Assembly: GCA_021413535.1 (NCBI GenBank) | Contig: JAIOQF010000056.1 | Span: 1-14,296 of the forward strand | DNA from: Verrucomicrobiota bacterium | GTDB taxonomy: Bacteria > Verrucomicrobiota > Verrucomicrobiia > Verrucomicrobiales > Verrucomicrobiaceae | DNA: 14,296 nucleotides | Direction of reading: 5' to 3' | Shown here: positions 6,324 through 14,296 of the stretch, one piece after another | Numbering within the stretch: the first letter of the stretch is position 1 | How the letters are laid out: every line of letters starts with the position of its first letter | The notes under the pieces: generated by a model | Databases searched by the model: none | The model's input: the letters and a program-made list of their open reading frames with translations, nothing else | Told to the model about the DNA's origin: nothing | Program-made: the position numbers and the translations under genes

Positions 6324-7659
6324 TCACTTTCCTTGCCAGCCGCCGCCCAGTGCTTTGTAGATCGCGATCAGGTCAGTGGCGGTGACGGTCTCGCTGGCGG
6401 CGAGTTCACTCTGGGCAAGGAGCATCTGCCGCTGGGCATCTAGCACGGTCAGGAAGTCGGTGACACCATTTTGATAGCGATCAGTCGCCAGCTTGACGGC
6501 TTGCTCGGATGCTTTGGAAGCCTCGGCAAGATAATCGCGGCGGGCACGCTGGCGGCCGTAGTCCACGAGGGCATCCTCGGTTTCCTCGAGCGCCGCTAGC
6601 ACAACTTTCTGGTAGGTGGCGAGTTGGGCCTTGGCGCGCGCGCCCTGAGCGTCAATCTGGGCTTGCACGCGTCCGATGTTGAACGCAGGCCAGGAGATGC
6701 TCGGGCCGAAGGAGGTGGCGGCGCTTCCTGGGCCGGATAGTGAGTTGGCCTGAATTGCGGCTGCGCCATTAAAAGTGACGGCGGGGAAAAGACCGGCCAC
6801 AGCCACGCCGACTCGTTCAGTGGCGGATTCGAGAGCCTTCTCCGCAGCTTGAACATCTGGACGCCGGCGCAACAATCCTGCGGGATCGCCGATGCGGATC
6901 GGATGGGGCAACGCGGGCATGGGTTTGGCAGAGGCGAGCACGCTCTGGAGCACGGTTGGCTGTTCTCCAATAAGCACGCTGATGCGATGAATGTTTTTGC
7001 TGATCGAGGCTTCGATGGACGGGATGGCCGCCAACGTGGTGTTCAACTGCGCGCGAGCTCGCGAAGTGTCCAGCTCAGTGCCACGACCGCCCTGCAAAAG
7101 CGATTCAGTGAGCTTAAGGCTCTCGGCCTGGTTATCGGCATTGCGCCGGGCGACGGAGAGCAGGTTTTGCTGTCCGCGGAGTTCGAGGTAGGCACGCGCG
7201 ACCTCGGCAGTGAGAATAACCATGACGTTATGCCGGTCAGCCTCAGCGGTGGCGACATCGGCTGCTGCCGCCTTGTTGGTGCGTCGGACTTTGCCCCAGA
7301 TGTCGAGTTCCCAGGTTGCTTCAAATCCAGCGCTGTAGATTTCGACACTGCGCGGGCCGAATGCGAGTCCGTTGGTCTCAGCAAGGCTGCGCTGGGAGTT
7401 CTTATAACCTGCCGCTGACGTTACGGTGGGAAAATAATCTAGACGGACAGAATTCTTGTAGGCTCTGGCTTCCTCGACTCGTGCTGCGGCAATCTTGAGG
7501 TCGGGGTTGTTGGACAGGGCGCGCGAAACGAAGTTGTTCAACTGTGAGTCGTTAAACTTGCGCCACCAGTCGACGATCGCTTCATTCGAAGAATAACCGC
7601 CCTGTTTTTGGCCGCTGAATTTCGCGGAGCAAAGCGATTGGGAGTGTCGGCAGTTTCAT
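6324..7659 (-). CDS. Outer-membrane efflux factor of the NodT/OprM type, 5' end frameshifted or deleted
   Basis: The intact frame encodes two TolC-type OEP repeats that build the outer-membrane and periplasmic tunnel for the pump. Recognisable parts include ARALSNNPDL-like RALSNNPDLKIAAARVEEAR, WELDIWGKVRRTNKAA, VARAYLELRGQQ, RRRPDVQAAEKALE, PSISWPAFNIGRVQAQI and TDRYQNGVTDFLTVLDAQRQML. The in-frame reading extends upstream of the TTG at 7541 through the family-typical WWRKFNDSQL and then meets a TGA at 7656-7658 with no ATG, GTG or further TTG. One base out of frame at 7659 an ATG opens a convincing signal peptide start, MKLPTLPIALL. A frameshift or small deletion near 7625-7640 therefore separates signal and body, and the expected C-x-VGPDY segment is also missing. 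The gene may be non-functional, or the base sequence may contain an error. It is last in the efflux operon. Confidence 0.85.
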
Positions 7660-7744
7660 GAGTTGGGAGGGAAGGGAGAATTGGCGTCTTTGCAAGTGCA
7701 CTCTTCAATTTGGAATGCTGGACCGTTGCGTCTACGGCGAATGA

Positions 7745-10700
7745 TTAAGGTGCAACTGCAGTTACGGAAGCGGGCAATTCGGTATCCTCGGGTTCGTCAT
7801 TAAATTGCGTGAGCGGGTGCCGGCGGCGGTCTCGAGCAATGAGCACGTAGAAGCTTGGCACGACAAATAGTGTAAACAGCGTGCCGATGATCATGCCGCT
7901 GACGAGCATGATACCGATGCTGTTGCGCGCAGCGGCGCCGGCGCCCGTGGCGATGACCAGCGGGAAGTGACCGAAGACCGTGGCTGTGGATGTCATCAAG
8001 ATCGGGCGCAGTCGTGTGGCGGCGGCTTCGATGACGGCGTGCAGCTTATCTCGGCCCTGCTCTTGAAGTTTGTTGGCGAATTCGACGATGAGAATTCCAT
8101 TTTTGGAAACGAGTCCGACGAGCGTGATCAGTCCAACCTGGCTGTAGATGTTGATGGTCGTAAAGCCGAGGAAACTGAACATTAAGGCGCCGGTGAGCGC
8201 GAGCGGCACTGAGCCGGCGAGGATGATGAGCGGATCGCGGAAGCTCTCGAATTGCGCGGCAAGCACGAGAAAAATAAGCACGATCGAGATGGCGAGGGTG
8301 GAGGTGAGCTTGTTCCCTTCACCGCGAAGCTGCCGTGCTTCTCCGGCGTAATCCAAATTATAACCTTTCGGCAAGACTTCACGGGAGGCGTTTTCCAGCA
8401 CCTTCAGTGCTTGGTCGAGTGTGATATGAGGCGGAGTCGCGGCCTGGATTTTCGCAGCGTTGAACTGCTGGAAGCGGTTGAGTTGTCGGGGCTCGGTCGA
8501 CTGCTTGATCGTGGCGAAGGTCGAGAGCTGAACGAGTTTCCCGCCCGGGCCGCTGACGTAGTAGTTCGCCAGTTGGTCGGTGGTGAGCCGTTCGCTGCGC
8601 TTCACCTGTGGGATCACGCGATAGCTGAAGCCCTGGTTGCTGAATCGGTTCACGTAATTTCCGCCGAGCATGGTGCTGAGATCCGCCCCGACCTGTTGCA
8701 AGTTGAGTCCGAGCGATGCGACCTTGTCACGATCGAACACGATCTCGGCACGCGGCATGTCGTATTTCAAATCAGTTTCCACGAACATGAAGACGCCGCT
8801 CTGCATCGCCTTGGCAACGATCTGGTTCGTGTAATCGAACAGCTCCCGCGGCTCTGCCGTGGTGGTGATGAGAAATTCGATGGGAAACTGCGAGCCTCCA
8901 GGCAGCGGCTCTGGCAGGGCCGCGAGCGCCCGCACCCCGGGAACCATCATCATTTTACCGAAGAGCTCCGGTAGAATCTGGTCCGCAGAGCGCTTGCGCT
9001 CACTCCAGGGTTTCAATCCAATGCCGCCGAAGCCGAAGAACGGTTGTGTGATCTGGAACGAGTGCTTGGTTTCGGGAATGGAGAGAAAGACTTCGTTCAC
9101 TTTTTCGGCGTAGAGCATCGTTTGCTCGATCGTGGAATTCGGTGAGGCCAGCAACGCGCCGCGGATGAATCCTTGGTCCTCTTTGGGCGCAAGTTCACTG
9201 TTCGACATCATGAAGAAAGGCACGCCGAGAAGAATGACGATCACTGCCATCGTGATCGTCACGGGACGATACTGCAGTGTGCTGGAGAGCATCCGCTGGT
9301 AGCGGTTACGCAGAGCATCGAAGCGGCGGTTCACGAAGCCCGCGAAGCCGCGATGCGAATCACCTTCGCGCAGTAGTTTCGAGCACATCATTGGCGACAA
9401 GGTGAGGGCGACGATGCCGGACACGATCACCGCGCCCGCGAGGGTGAAGGCGAACTCACGGAAGAGCGTGCCGGTGAGCCCCCCCTGAATTCCGATCGGC
9501 GCATAGACAGCGGCCAGCGTGATCGTCATGGCGATGATGGGGCCAACGAGTTCTCGCGCGCCTTTTATTGCGGCGCGCAGCGGCGAGAGCCCTTCATGCA
9601 GATGCCGCTCGACATTCTCCACGACGACGATGGCGTCATCAACGACCAGACCGACCGACAGCACGATCGCGAGGAGCGTCAGCAGATTCAGCGTGAAGCC
9701 AAACACGAGCATGATGAACGCTGCGCCGATCAGCGAGATGGGAATTGCGAGAACTGGAATGATGATCGAGCGCCAGGAGCCGAGGAACAGGAAGATGACC
9801 GCGACTACAATGAGCAGCGTCTCCGTAAGTGTGCGCAGCACCTCATGAAGTGCGTCTTCGATGTATTTCGTGGCATCGTAGGGAATGCCGGACTTCATGC
9901 CGGCAGGCAATGCTTTTTGAATTTCCGGCATCTCGGCGCGCACGGCTTTGATGACGTCGAGCGAATTCGCCGTTGGCAGCACCCAGATGCCGACAAACGT
10001 GGCCTTCTGCCCGGAGAAGCGCACATCGGAATCGTAGTCTTCCGCACCGAGGTCGACATCGGCAATATCCTTGAGCTTCACGATTGCGCCGTTCTTTTCA
10101 CGAATGACGAGTTCGCGGAACTCGGCGGATGTGGTGAGGTTGGTGTTGGCAACCAGATTGATGCTCGTCATCGAGCCTTTGGTCATGCCGATGGCGGAGA
10201 GATAGTTGTTGTTCGTCAGCGCACGGCGCACTTCGGAGGCTGAAAGATTGAGCGAGGCCATGCGCTCCGGCTTGAGCCAGATGCGCATGGCAAAGGTGCG
10301 GGCACCGAGGATGTCCGCTTTCTGAACACCGCTGACCGCGGTAAGCTTTGGTTGGACGACGCGCGTGAGGTAGTCGGTGATCTGGTTGCGGTCGAGCTCA
10401 TCCGAGTAGAATGAGAGATACATCTGCGCATACTGCGTGTCGCTCATCGTGAGTTCCACGGTGGGTGCTTCAGCTTCGGGCGGGAGTTCATTGCGCACTT
10501 GCGCCATCTTTGCCTGAATCTGGGTGAGCGCGGCGGTCGTGTCGTAGTTCAGCTTTAGGTGAACTGTGATGATGCTGAGGTTTTGTGAACTCTGCGAGTC
10601 GAGGTAGTCAATGCCGTCTGAACTTGCGATTGCGCGCTCCAGCGGCGTGGTGACGAAGCCGCGCACGAGTTCCGCGCTGGCGCCGATATAGCGTGTCTTG

Positions 10701-10840
10701 ACGTTGACCACCGCGATGTCGCTTTTCGGATACTGACGAACGTTGAGCGCGCGGTAGGACTGTATTCCCGCGAGCAGGATGATTAGGTTCACCACGGTCG
10801 CGACGACCGGACGGCGAATGAAGAGGTCGGTGAATTTCAT
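7745..10840 (-). CDS. RND-family (HAE1) multidrug efflux pump, inner-membrane permease
   Basis: This 1031-residue protein is full length for an AcrB/MexB-type proton-driven exporter. It begins with MKFTDLFIRRPVVATVVNLII, the standard helix 1, has a large periplasmic loop, and then TM2-TM6 including the TM4 motif GLVVDDAIVVVENVERH (397-412). This carries the two proton-relay aspartates D401 and D402. The TM10 lysine is present in LVSKNGILIVEF (about residue 913). The second periplasmic loop includes the conserved FFGFGGIGLKPWSER stretch, and the C-terminal helices end in a polar tail. It lies 18 bases after the adaptor gene on the same strand and 85 bases before the outer-membrane factor. Substrates cannot be predicted. 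The form with a single pump subunit and a signal-anchored adaptor is typical of HAE1 systems that export drugs, dyes or detergents. Confidence 0.97.
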   Translation of the reverse strand: MKFTDLFIRRPVVATVVNLIILLAGIQSYRALNVRQYPKSDIAVVNVKTRYIGASAELVRGFVTTPLERAIASSDGIDYLDSQSSQNLSIITVHLKLNYDTTAALTQIQAKMAQVRNELPPEAEAPTVELTMSDTQYAQMYLSFYSDELDRNQITDYLTRVVQPKLTAVSGVQKADILGARTFAMRIWLKPERMASLNLSASEVRRALTNNNYLSAIGMTKGSMTSINLVANTNLTTSAEFRELVIREKNGAIVKLKDIADVDLGAEDYDSDVRFSGQKATFVGIWVLPTANSLDVIKAVRAEMPEIQKALPAGMKSGIPYDATKYIEDALHEVLRTLTETLLIVVAVIFLFLGSWRSIIIPVLAIPISLIGAAFIMLVFGFTLNLLTLLAIVLSVGLVVDDAIVVVENVERHLHEGLSPLRAAIKGARELVGPIIAMTITLAAVYAPIGIQGGLTGTLFREFAFTLAGAVIVSGIVALTLSPMMCSKLLREGDSHRGFAGFVNRRFDALRNRYQRMLSSTLQYRPVTITMAVIVILLGVPFFMMSNSELAPKEDQGFIRGALLASPNSTIEQTMLYAEKVNEVFLSIPETKHSFQITQPFFGFGGIGLKPWSERKRSADQILPELFGKMMMVPGVRALAALPEPLPGGSQFPIEFLITTTAEPRELFDYTNQIVAKAMQSGVFMFVETDLKYDMPRAEIVFDRDKVASLGLNLQQVGADLSTMLGGNYVNRFSNQGFSYRVIPQVKRSERLTTDQLANYYVSGPGGKLVQLSTFATIKQSTEPRQLNRFQQFNAAKIQAATPPHITLDQALKVLENASREVLPKGYNLDYAGEARQLRGEGNKLTSTLAISIVLIFLVLAAQFESFRDPLIILAGSVPLALTGALMFSFLGFTTINIYSQVGLITLVGLVSKNGILIVEFANKLQEQGRDKLHAVIEAAATRLRPILMTSTATVFGHFPLVIATGAGAAARNSIGIMLVSGMIIGTLFTLFVVPSFYVLIARDRRRHPLTQFNDEPEDTELPASVTAVAP

Positions 10841-10858
10841 GCGTGCAATCCGCGGGGC

Positions 10859-11986
10859 TCAGGTGTCTGCGGGCTTCGGATTAAGCTCGTTGCCGGGCTG
10901 CACGCTGTTGTTGACCGTCACTGGCGCGCCGGGACGCATTTTGAAAACACCGGAGCTGACAATTTCATCGCCCTCCTTCAATCCGGAAAGAACCGCGACC
11001 TGATCGCCACGTTGCGGCCCGAGTTTGACAAAGATTTGCTCCACCTGTTTCAGGGCCTTGCCATCCGGACTCTTGCCATCGCGGAGCACATAGACCGAGT
11101 CGCCGTAAGGCGCGTAGGCGATGGCGGAGGAGGGGATCGCGAGCACGTTCTTTTGTTCCGGCAGCAAAACTTCCACGCTTACGAACATGCCGGCGCGGAG
11201 TTTGTGATCGGGATTTTTGATTGTGGCCTGCGCCGTGATGTTGCGCGTGGCCACATCAATAACGGAATCCACTGCAGTGATCTCGCCGGTGAAATCTGCA
11301 TCAACGAGTTTTGTTGGGACGAGTCGAATTTTTTTTCCTACAGCTACATCGTTGATGTGCTGTTGCGGCACGCTGAACTCGACGTAGATCGGGTCAATTG
11401 ACTGCAGCGGCACGACTGGCGCGCCGGGATTGAGATATTGACCGAGGTTCACCTGGCGGATGCCGACGGCACCGTCAAAAGGCGCGGCAATGTGTTTGCG
11501 CGCGATGATGGCCTTCATTTCATCGACCGACGCCTTCATCTGTTGGACCTGGCTTTCGGCGGAATCAAAGTCGGATTGGGAAACTGCTTTTCTTTCCACG
11601 AGATCGCGCTTTCGATCGAGATCGGTCTTCGACAGGTTCAAGCGTGCCTCCGCTGAGCGCAACTGCGCTTCCTCTTGCTTAGTATCAAGCGTGACGAGCA
11701 GGTCACCTTTTTTTACCTGTCGGCCGGACTCAAAGGAAATTTCCGAGACGATGCCGGCAAGATCCGTGCTGACGGTGACGCCATTCACCGCGCGGAGCGA
11801 ACCGACGGCACTGAGCACGGGTTGCCAGGTCTGGCCTTTAACCACTATCGTAGTGACCGGTGTCGGCGGCGGAGCGAATTTCGCGCCCATCGCGATGCCG
11901 GCCTGGATGCTTTGGTATTTAATATAGGCGAGTCCTGCAATGATGGCGGCCATCACGAGGAGCATGAGCAACATTCTTTTCCACAT
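10859..11986 (-). CDS. RND efflux periplasmic adaptor (membrane fusion protein)
   Basis: This 375-residue adaptor connects the pump to the outer-membrane channel. It has an uncleaved-looking N-terminal anchor (about 5-22, LLMLLVMAAIIAGLAYI). The barrel-sandwich half-motif GSLRAVNGVTVSTDLAGIVSEISFESGRQVKKGDLLVTLD (62-101) is followed by an alpha-helical hairpin at about 103-164, rich in heptad-like E, R, L and A. The return half-motif is HIAAPFDGAVGIRQVNLGQYLNPG (165-188), then a beta-barrel domain and a membrane-proximal domain to the end. No lipobox cysteine is present. The ATG at 11986 precedes the anchor, and the methionine at residue 5 is an alternative start. The gene is first in the operon, 18 bases before the pump. 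No regulator of the TetR or MarR type is adjacent within the window. A palindromic site and candidate promoters lie just upstream. Confidence 0.95.
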   Translation of the reverse strand: MWKRMLLMLLVMAAIIAGLAYIKYQSIQAGIAMGAKFAPPPTPVTTIVVKGQTWQPVLSAVGSLRAVNGVTVSTDLAGIVSEISFESGRQVKKGDLLVTLDTKQEEAQLRSAEARLNLSKTDLDRKRDLVERKAVSQSDFDSAESQVQQMKASVDEMKAIIARKHIAAPFDGAVGIRQVNLGQYLNPGAPVVPLQSIDPIYVEFSVPQQHINDVAVGKKIRLVPTKLVDADFTGEITAVDSVIDVATRNITAQATIKNPDHKLRAGMFVSVEVLLPEQKNVLAIPSSAIAYAPYGDSVYVLRDGKSPDGKALKQVEQIFVKLGPQRGDQVAVLSGLKEGDEIVSSGVFKMRPGAPVTVNNSVQPGNELNPKPADT

Positions 11987-12009
11987 CGGATCGGGCTGGG
12001 CAGGGGATG

Positions 12010-12078
12010 ATTATACGGACACAAACTAAAGTCAGCACTAGAGATCATCAGTAATACTGACGATTCGGCTGACGTCAA
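12010..12078 (-). promoter_or_regulatory. Candidate promoter and operator of the RND efflux operon
   Basis: Reading leftwards, a perfect TATAAT (plus-strand 12010-12015) lies 23 bases before the adaptor ATG, with only a weak -35 (TGCTGA, 16-base spacer). A second candidate is TTGACG (12073-12078) with TATTAC 16 bases further on. That -10 is embedded in the palindrome TCAGTA-A-TACTGA (12048-12060), which extends to 12044-12064 with 9 of 10 pairs matching. Overlap of a palindrome with a -10 box is typical of a repressor operator. The site could also act on rpsO in the other direction. The rest of 11987-12247 holds a small hairpin (CCGCC/GGCGG at 12212-12226) close to the rpsO start. Confidence 0.4.
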
Positions 12079-12247
12079 CTTTTGCGACCTTTCAAAAATT
12101 AACGAAGTGGTGGCGGGTCCGGATGCAAAGAGGAGGGCGGAGGGGCCAAAAAAGACTTGCCCGCCGGTTGTTTCGTGCTTTCTTCCCCGCTCCATAAACA
12201 GGAAAACCTTGCCGCCAGGTAGGCGGACACCGACAGAAGAAACGAAC

Positions 12248-12508
12248 ATGAGCGATATCGCAACCACAGAACCCGCATCCTTCCAGATTCATGAGAAGGA
12301 CACTGGCAGTGCCGACGTGCAAGTCGTGCGCTTGACCAACCGCATCAATCATCTCTCCGGTCATCTGGAGACGAACAAAAAGGACAATCACTCGCGCCGC
12401 GGCCTCATCATGATGGTGGCCCGTCGTCGCAAGCTGCTGGACTATCTCAAGCGCACCGAGGAATCACGCTATACCAAGCTGATTCAGACCCTCGGATTGC
12501 GTCGCTAA
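12248..12508 (+). CDS. rpsO: 30S ribosomal protein S15
   Basis: The 86-residue product is S15, a primary 16S rRNA-binding protein of the small subunit platform. It shows the family pattern DTGSADVQVVRLTNRINHLSGHLETNKKDNHSRRGLIMMVARRRKLLDYLKR, followed by the C-terminal YTKLIQTLGLRR, and covers the full length with conserved H and R residues for rRNA contact. The ATG at 12248 is chosen over an upstream in-frame GTG at 12107 because the resulting N-terminus and the usual 86-89 residue length match the family. The 47 extra residues from the earlier start look non-coding. A purine-rich AGAAGAAACGAAC precedes the ATG instead of a clear Shine-Dalgarno sequence. rpsO followed by pnp is a classic bacterial arrangement. 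Confidence 0.97.
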   Translation: MSDIATTEPASFQIHEKDTGSADVQVVRLTNRINHLSGHLETNKKDNHSRRGLIMMVARRRKLLDYLKRTEESRYTKLIQTLGLRR

Positions 12509-12517
12509 GTTTGCCGG

Positions 12518-12548
12518 AAGGCGGGGCTCGAAAGAGCGCCGCCTTTTC
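12518..12548 (+). terminator. Intrinsic terminator-like hairpin after rpsO
   Basis: A 12-bp stem (12518-12529 with 12534-12545, one G-G mismatch) is closed by a GAAA tetraloop and followed by TTTTCC. It begins 9 bases after the rpsO stop. The stem is strong but the U-tract is short, so partial termination with read-through into pnp is likely. It could also be a processing or 3'-end stabilising structure, as in other rpsO-pnp operons. Confidence 0.75.
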
Positions 12549-12775
12549 CGTTTGGTGGCACAGGCATTATTCCTGTGATCCGTTCCGGGCCATGCCCGCT
12601 GGATGGAAAAGCCAGACCTCAAACTTCATCCACGCGGTCCATCCACCGCAAGCGATTTGCACCCAACAGCGCAAATCCTCAGCGCGCGCCTTCGCAGGCA
12701 TAAACCTCAGGCGCGTTTCACCGGACGAAATTCCTAACGAAACAAGAAGAAAAACAAAAAGAAGAAAACAATAAT
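12549..12775 (+). promoter_or_regulatory. Structured 5' leader of pnp with an A-rich initiation region
   Basis: This gene-free stretch can form three perfect small hairpins: CACAGG/CCTGTG (12559-12564, 12572-12577), CGGGC/GCCCG (12586-12590, 12594-12598) and GATTTGC/GCAAATC (12654-12660, 12671-12677). The last 35 or so bases before the pnp ATG are almost only A and G with a few C and T, and lack a Shine-Dalgarno sequence. In enterobacteria PNPase autoregulates through an RNase III-cut hairpin in its leader. A comparable role here is only an inference. No clear promoter is visible. Confidence 0.4.
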
Positions 12776-14296
12776 ATGTCAATCCACAACGTCACCGCCA
12801 CCCTCGCACAGGGCAGCATCACCATCGAAACCGGCAAGCTCGCCAAACTCGCCGACGGCGCCGTCACCGTTCGTCAGGGCGACACCATCGTCATCGTCAC
12901 CGCCGTCTCCGCCACCAAGATCAAGGAAGGCCAGGATTGGTTCCCGCTCTCTGTTGAATACAAAGAAAAAGCCGCCGCCGCCGGCAAGTTCCCCGGCGGA
13001 TACTTCAAACGCGAAGGCCGCCCCACGGAAAAGGAAATCCTCACCTGCCGCATGACCGACCGTCCGCTGCGTCCGCTGTTCCCGAAGGGTTATCTTTTCG
13101 ACACCCAGATCGTCGCCCTGCTCATGAGCGCCGACGGTGAAAATGATTCCGATATCCTCGCTATCAACGGCGCGTCCGCCGCTCTTTGCGTTTCCGACAT
13201 TCCCTTCGCCGGCCCGGTCGGCGCAGTGCGTCTCGGTCGCGTGAACGGCCAGTTCGTCGTCAATCCCACCCACGCCCAGCGTGACAAGAGCGACCTCGAC
13301 CTCGTCTACGTTGGCAACAAGACCGATGTCATCATGATCGAAGGCGCAGCCAAGGAAATGCCTGAAGCTGACTTCATCGCCGCTCTCGCCTTCGCGCAGG
13401 AGCAGGTGAAAATTCTCGTCATCGCCCAGGAAGAACTCGCCGCGAAAGCCGCGAAGCCGAAGCGCGTGGTGCCTCTCATGCTCGTGAAAGATGAACTGCT
13501 CGAAGTCGCCTACGAAGTCGCCGGCAGCCGCATTGAAGGCGCGCTTTATCAGCCCAGCAAAGTCGCTCGTGGCAAAGCCGTCGGCGCCCTGCGCGATGAA
13601 GTCGAAGCCGCCATCAAGGCCAAGTTCCCTGAAGCCGGCAATTTCGAAGTCAGCCAGGCCTTCGACTACATGCAGAAGAAAGTTTTCCGCATTAGCATCC
13701 TCGACAAGAAGCACCGTTGCGACGGTCGCGGCCTTGATGACCTCCGCCAGCTCACTGGCGAAGTCGGATTGCTGCCCCGCGCGCATGGCTCGGCGCTTTT
13801 CTCCCGCGGTGAAACACAGGCCGTGGCCCTCACGACGTTGGCCCCGCTTGATGAAGCCCAGGACATGGACACCTATGCCGGTGGCGTGGATACGAAGCGC
13901 TTCATCCTGCATTATAACTTCCCTCCTTTCAGCGTTGGCGAAACCGGCCGCTTCGGCGGACAGAATCGCCGCGAAATCGGCCACGGCGCGCTCGCCGAGC
14001 GTTCCGTTGAACCAGTCGTCCCCAGCGCAGAAGATTTCCCATACGCCATCCGCGTGAGCAGCGAAGTCATGGAGTCTAACGGCTCCACCTCGATGGCCTC
14101 CGTTTGCTCCGGTGTCATGTCCCTGCTCGATGCCGGCGTGCCACTCAAGCGCCCCGTTGCAGGCATCAGTGTTGGCCTCGTCTCCGAGTTCGACGCCAGC
14201 AACAAGATGAGCCGTTACCTCACCATGCTCGACATTCTCGGCAGCGAAGATCACTTCGGTGACATGGACTTCAAATTGTGCGGCACCGATCTCGGC
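12776..14296 (+). CDS. pnp: Polyribonucleotide nucleotidyltransferase (PNPase), 3'-truncated by the window edge
   Basis: PNPase degrades RNA phosphorolytically from the 3' end and is a degradosome component. The frame opened by the ATG at 12776 stays open for 507 codons to the last base. It begins MSIHNVTATLAQGSITIETGKLAKLADGAV, then shows the first RNase PH domain with GKFPGGYFKREGRPTEKEILTCRMTDRPLRPLFP (about residues 70-103) and LAINGASAALCVSDIPFAGPVGAVRLG. A helical linker precedes the second RNase PH domain with DGRG, SALFSRGETQAVALTTL, FPPFSVGETGRFGGQNRREIGHGALAERS and SNGSTSMASVCSGVMSLLDAGVPLK. It stops within FKLCGTDLG, before the KH and S1 domains, so about 200 residues are missing. 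The gene has no stop in the window, and a 491-codon antisense open frame covers it. Homology along the whole plus strand settles the matter. Confidence 0.98.
   Translation, partial: MSIHNVTATLAQGSITIETGKLAKLADGAVTVRQGDTIVIVTAVSATKIKEGQDWFPLSVEYKEKAAAAGKFPGGYFKREGRPTEKEILTCRMTDRPLRPLFPKGYLFDTQIVALLMSADGENDSDILAINGASAALCVSDIPFAGPVGAVRLGRVNGQFVVNPTHAQRDKSDLDLVYVGNKTDVIMIEGAAKEMPEADFIAALAFAQEQVKILVIAQEELAAKAAKPKRVVPLMLVKDELLEVAYEVAGSRIEGALYQPSKVARGKAVGALRDEVEAAIKAKFPEAGNFEVSQAFDYMQKKVFRISILDKKHRCDGRGLDDLRQLTGEVGLLPRAHGSALFSRGETQAVALTTLAPLDEAQDMDTYAGGVDTKRFILHYNFPPFSVGETGRFGGQNRREIGHGALAERSVEPVVPSAEDFPYAIRVSSEVMESNGSTSMASVCSGVMSLLDAGVPLKRPVAGISVGLVSEFDASNKMSRYLTMLDILGSEDHFGDMDFKLCGTDLG

Noticed and set aside
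12107..12247. N-terminal extension of S15 from an upstream GTG
   Set aside because: The added 47 residues are Pro, Arg and Thr-rich with no family match, and S15 is normally 86-89 residues.
12511..12774. An 87-codon open frame between rpsO and pnp
   Set aside because: It runs through the terminator-like hairpin, has no start signal or domain and no sensible composition. The stretch is better explained as a pnp leader.
12779..14254. A 491-codon open frame on the minus strand
   Set aside because: It lies fully antisense to pnp, whose conserved protein sequence is unmistakable on the plus strand. The antisense translation is a low-complexity mix rich in G, A, E, D and H, typical of a shadow of C-ending codons.

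Overview
The window is 14.3 kb of GC-rich bacterial chromosome, densely coded, with genes on both strands. I see no phage, transposase, CRISPR array, rRNA or tRNA. Nearly all start codons lack a Shine-Dalgarno sequence. The gene styles (TerC-like proteins, a BacNav-type channel, an HAE1 efflux system, rpsO-pnp) suggest a free-living Gram-negative. My best guess is Verrucomicrobiota or a related group, but this is an impression and not a proven placement.

Layout. (1) Positions 1-1558, + strand: two tandem, nearly identical TerC-family membrane proteins, the first cut by the window edge. (2) Positions 1600-2427, +: a single-domain voltage-gated cation channel of the NaChBac/NavAb type, whose selectivity filter (TLDNWSD) resembles an engineered calcium-selective filter. 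(3) Positions 2390-5767, -: a tight four-gene set, in transcription order an SbtA-type Na+/bicarbonate symporter, a predicted lipoprotein beta-carbonic anhydrase, purK and purE. A divergent small winged-helix regulator (5881-6216, +) faces it across a 113-bp spacer that holds a strong palindromic operator candidate. (4) Positions 6213-6285: a long imperfect hairpin between convergent genes. (5) Positions 6324-11986, -: a tripartite RND efflux operon (adaptor, pump, outer-membrane factor). The outer-membrane gene has a disrupted 5' end. (6) Positions 12248-14296, +: rpsO, a terminator-like hairpin, a structured leader, and pnp running off the right edge.

How the genes work together. PurK uses bicarbonate and ATP to carboxylate aminoimidazole ribonucleotide (AIR), and PurE rearranges the product. 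A carbonic anhydrase and a bicarbonate importer placed directly upstream on the same strand look like a dedicated inorganic-carbon supply for purine synthesis. This is the most interesting inference in the window: a small carbon-concentrating module attached to an anabolic carboxylase instead of to Rubisco. The two TerC paralogues and the channel may form a cation (Mn2+/Ca2+) handling group. The efflux and rpsO-pnp genes are conventional in content.

Two cautions apply. The right-end pnp gene has no stop inside the window, and a long antisense open frame (12779-14254, -) covers it. That antisense frame is a composition artefact, and pnp is the real gene. The outer-membrane efflux gene has no plausible start codon in its own frame.
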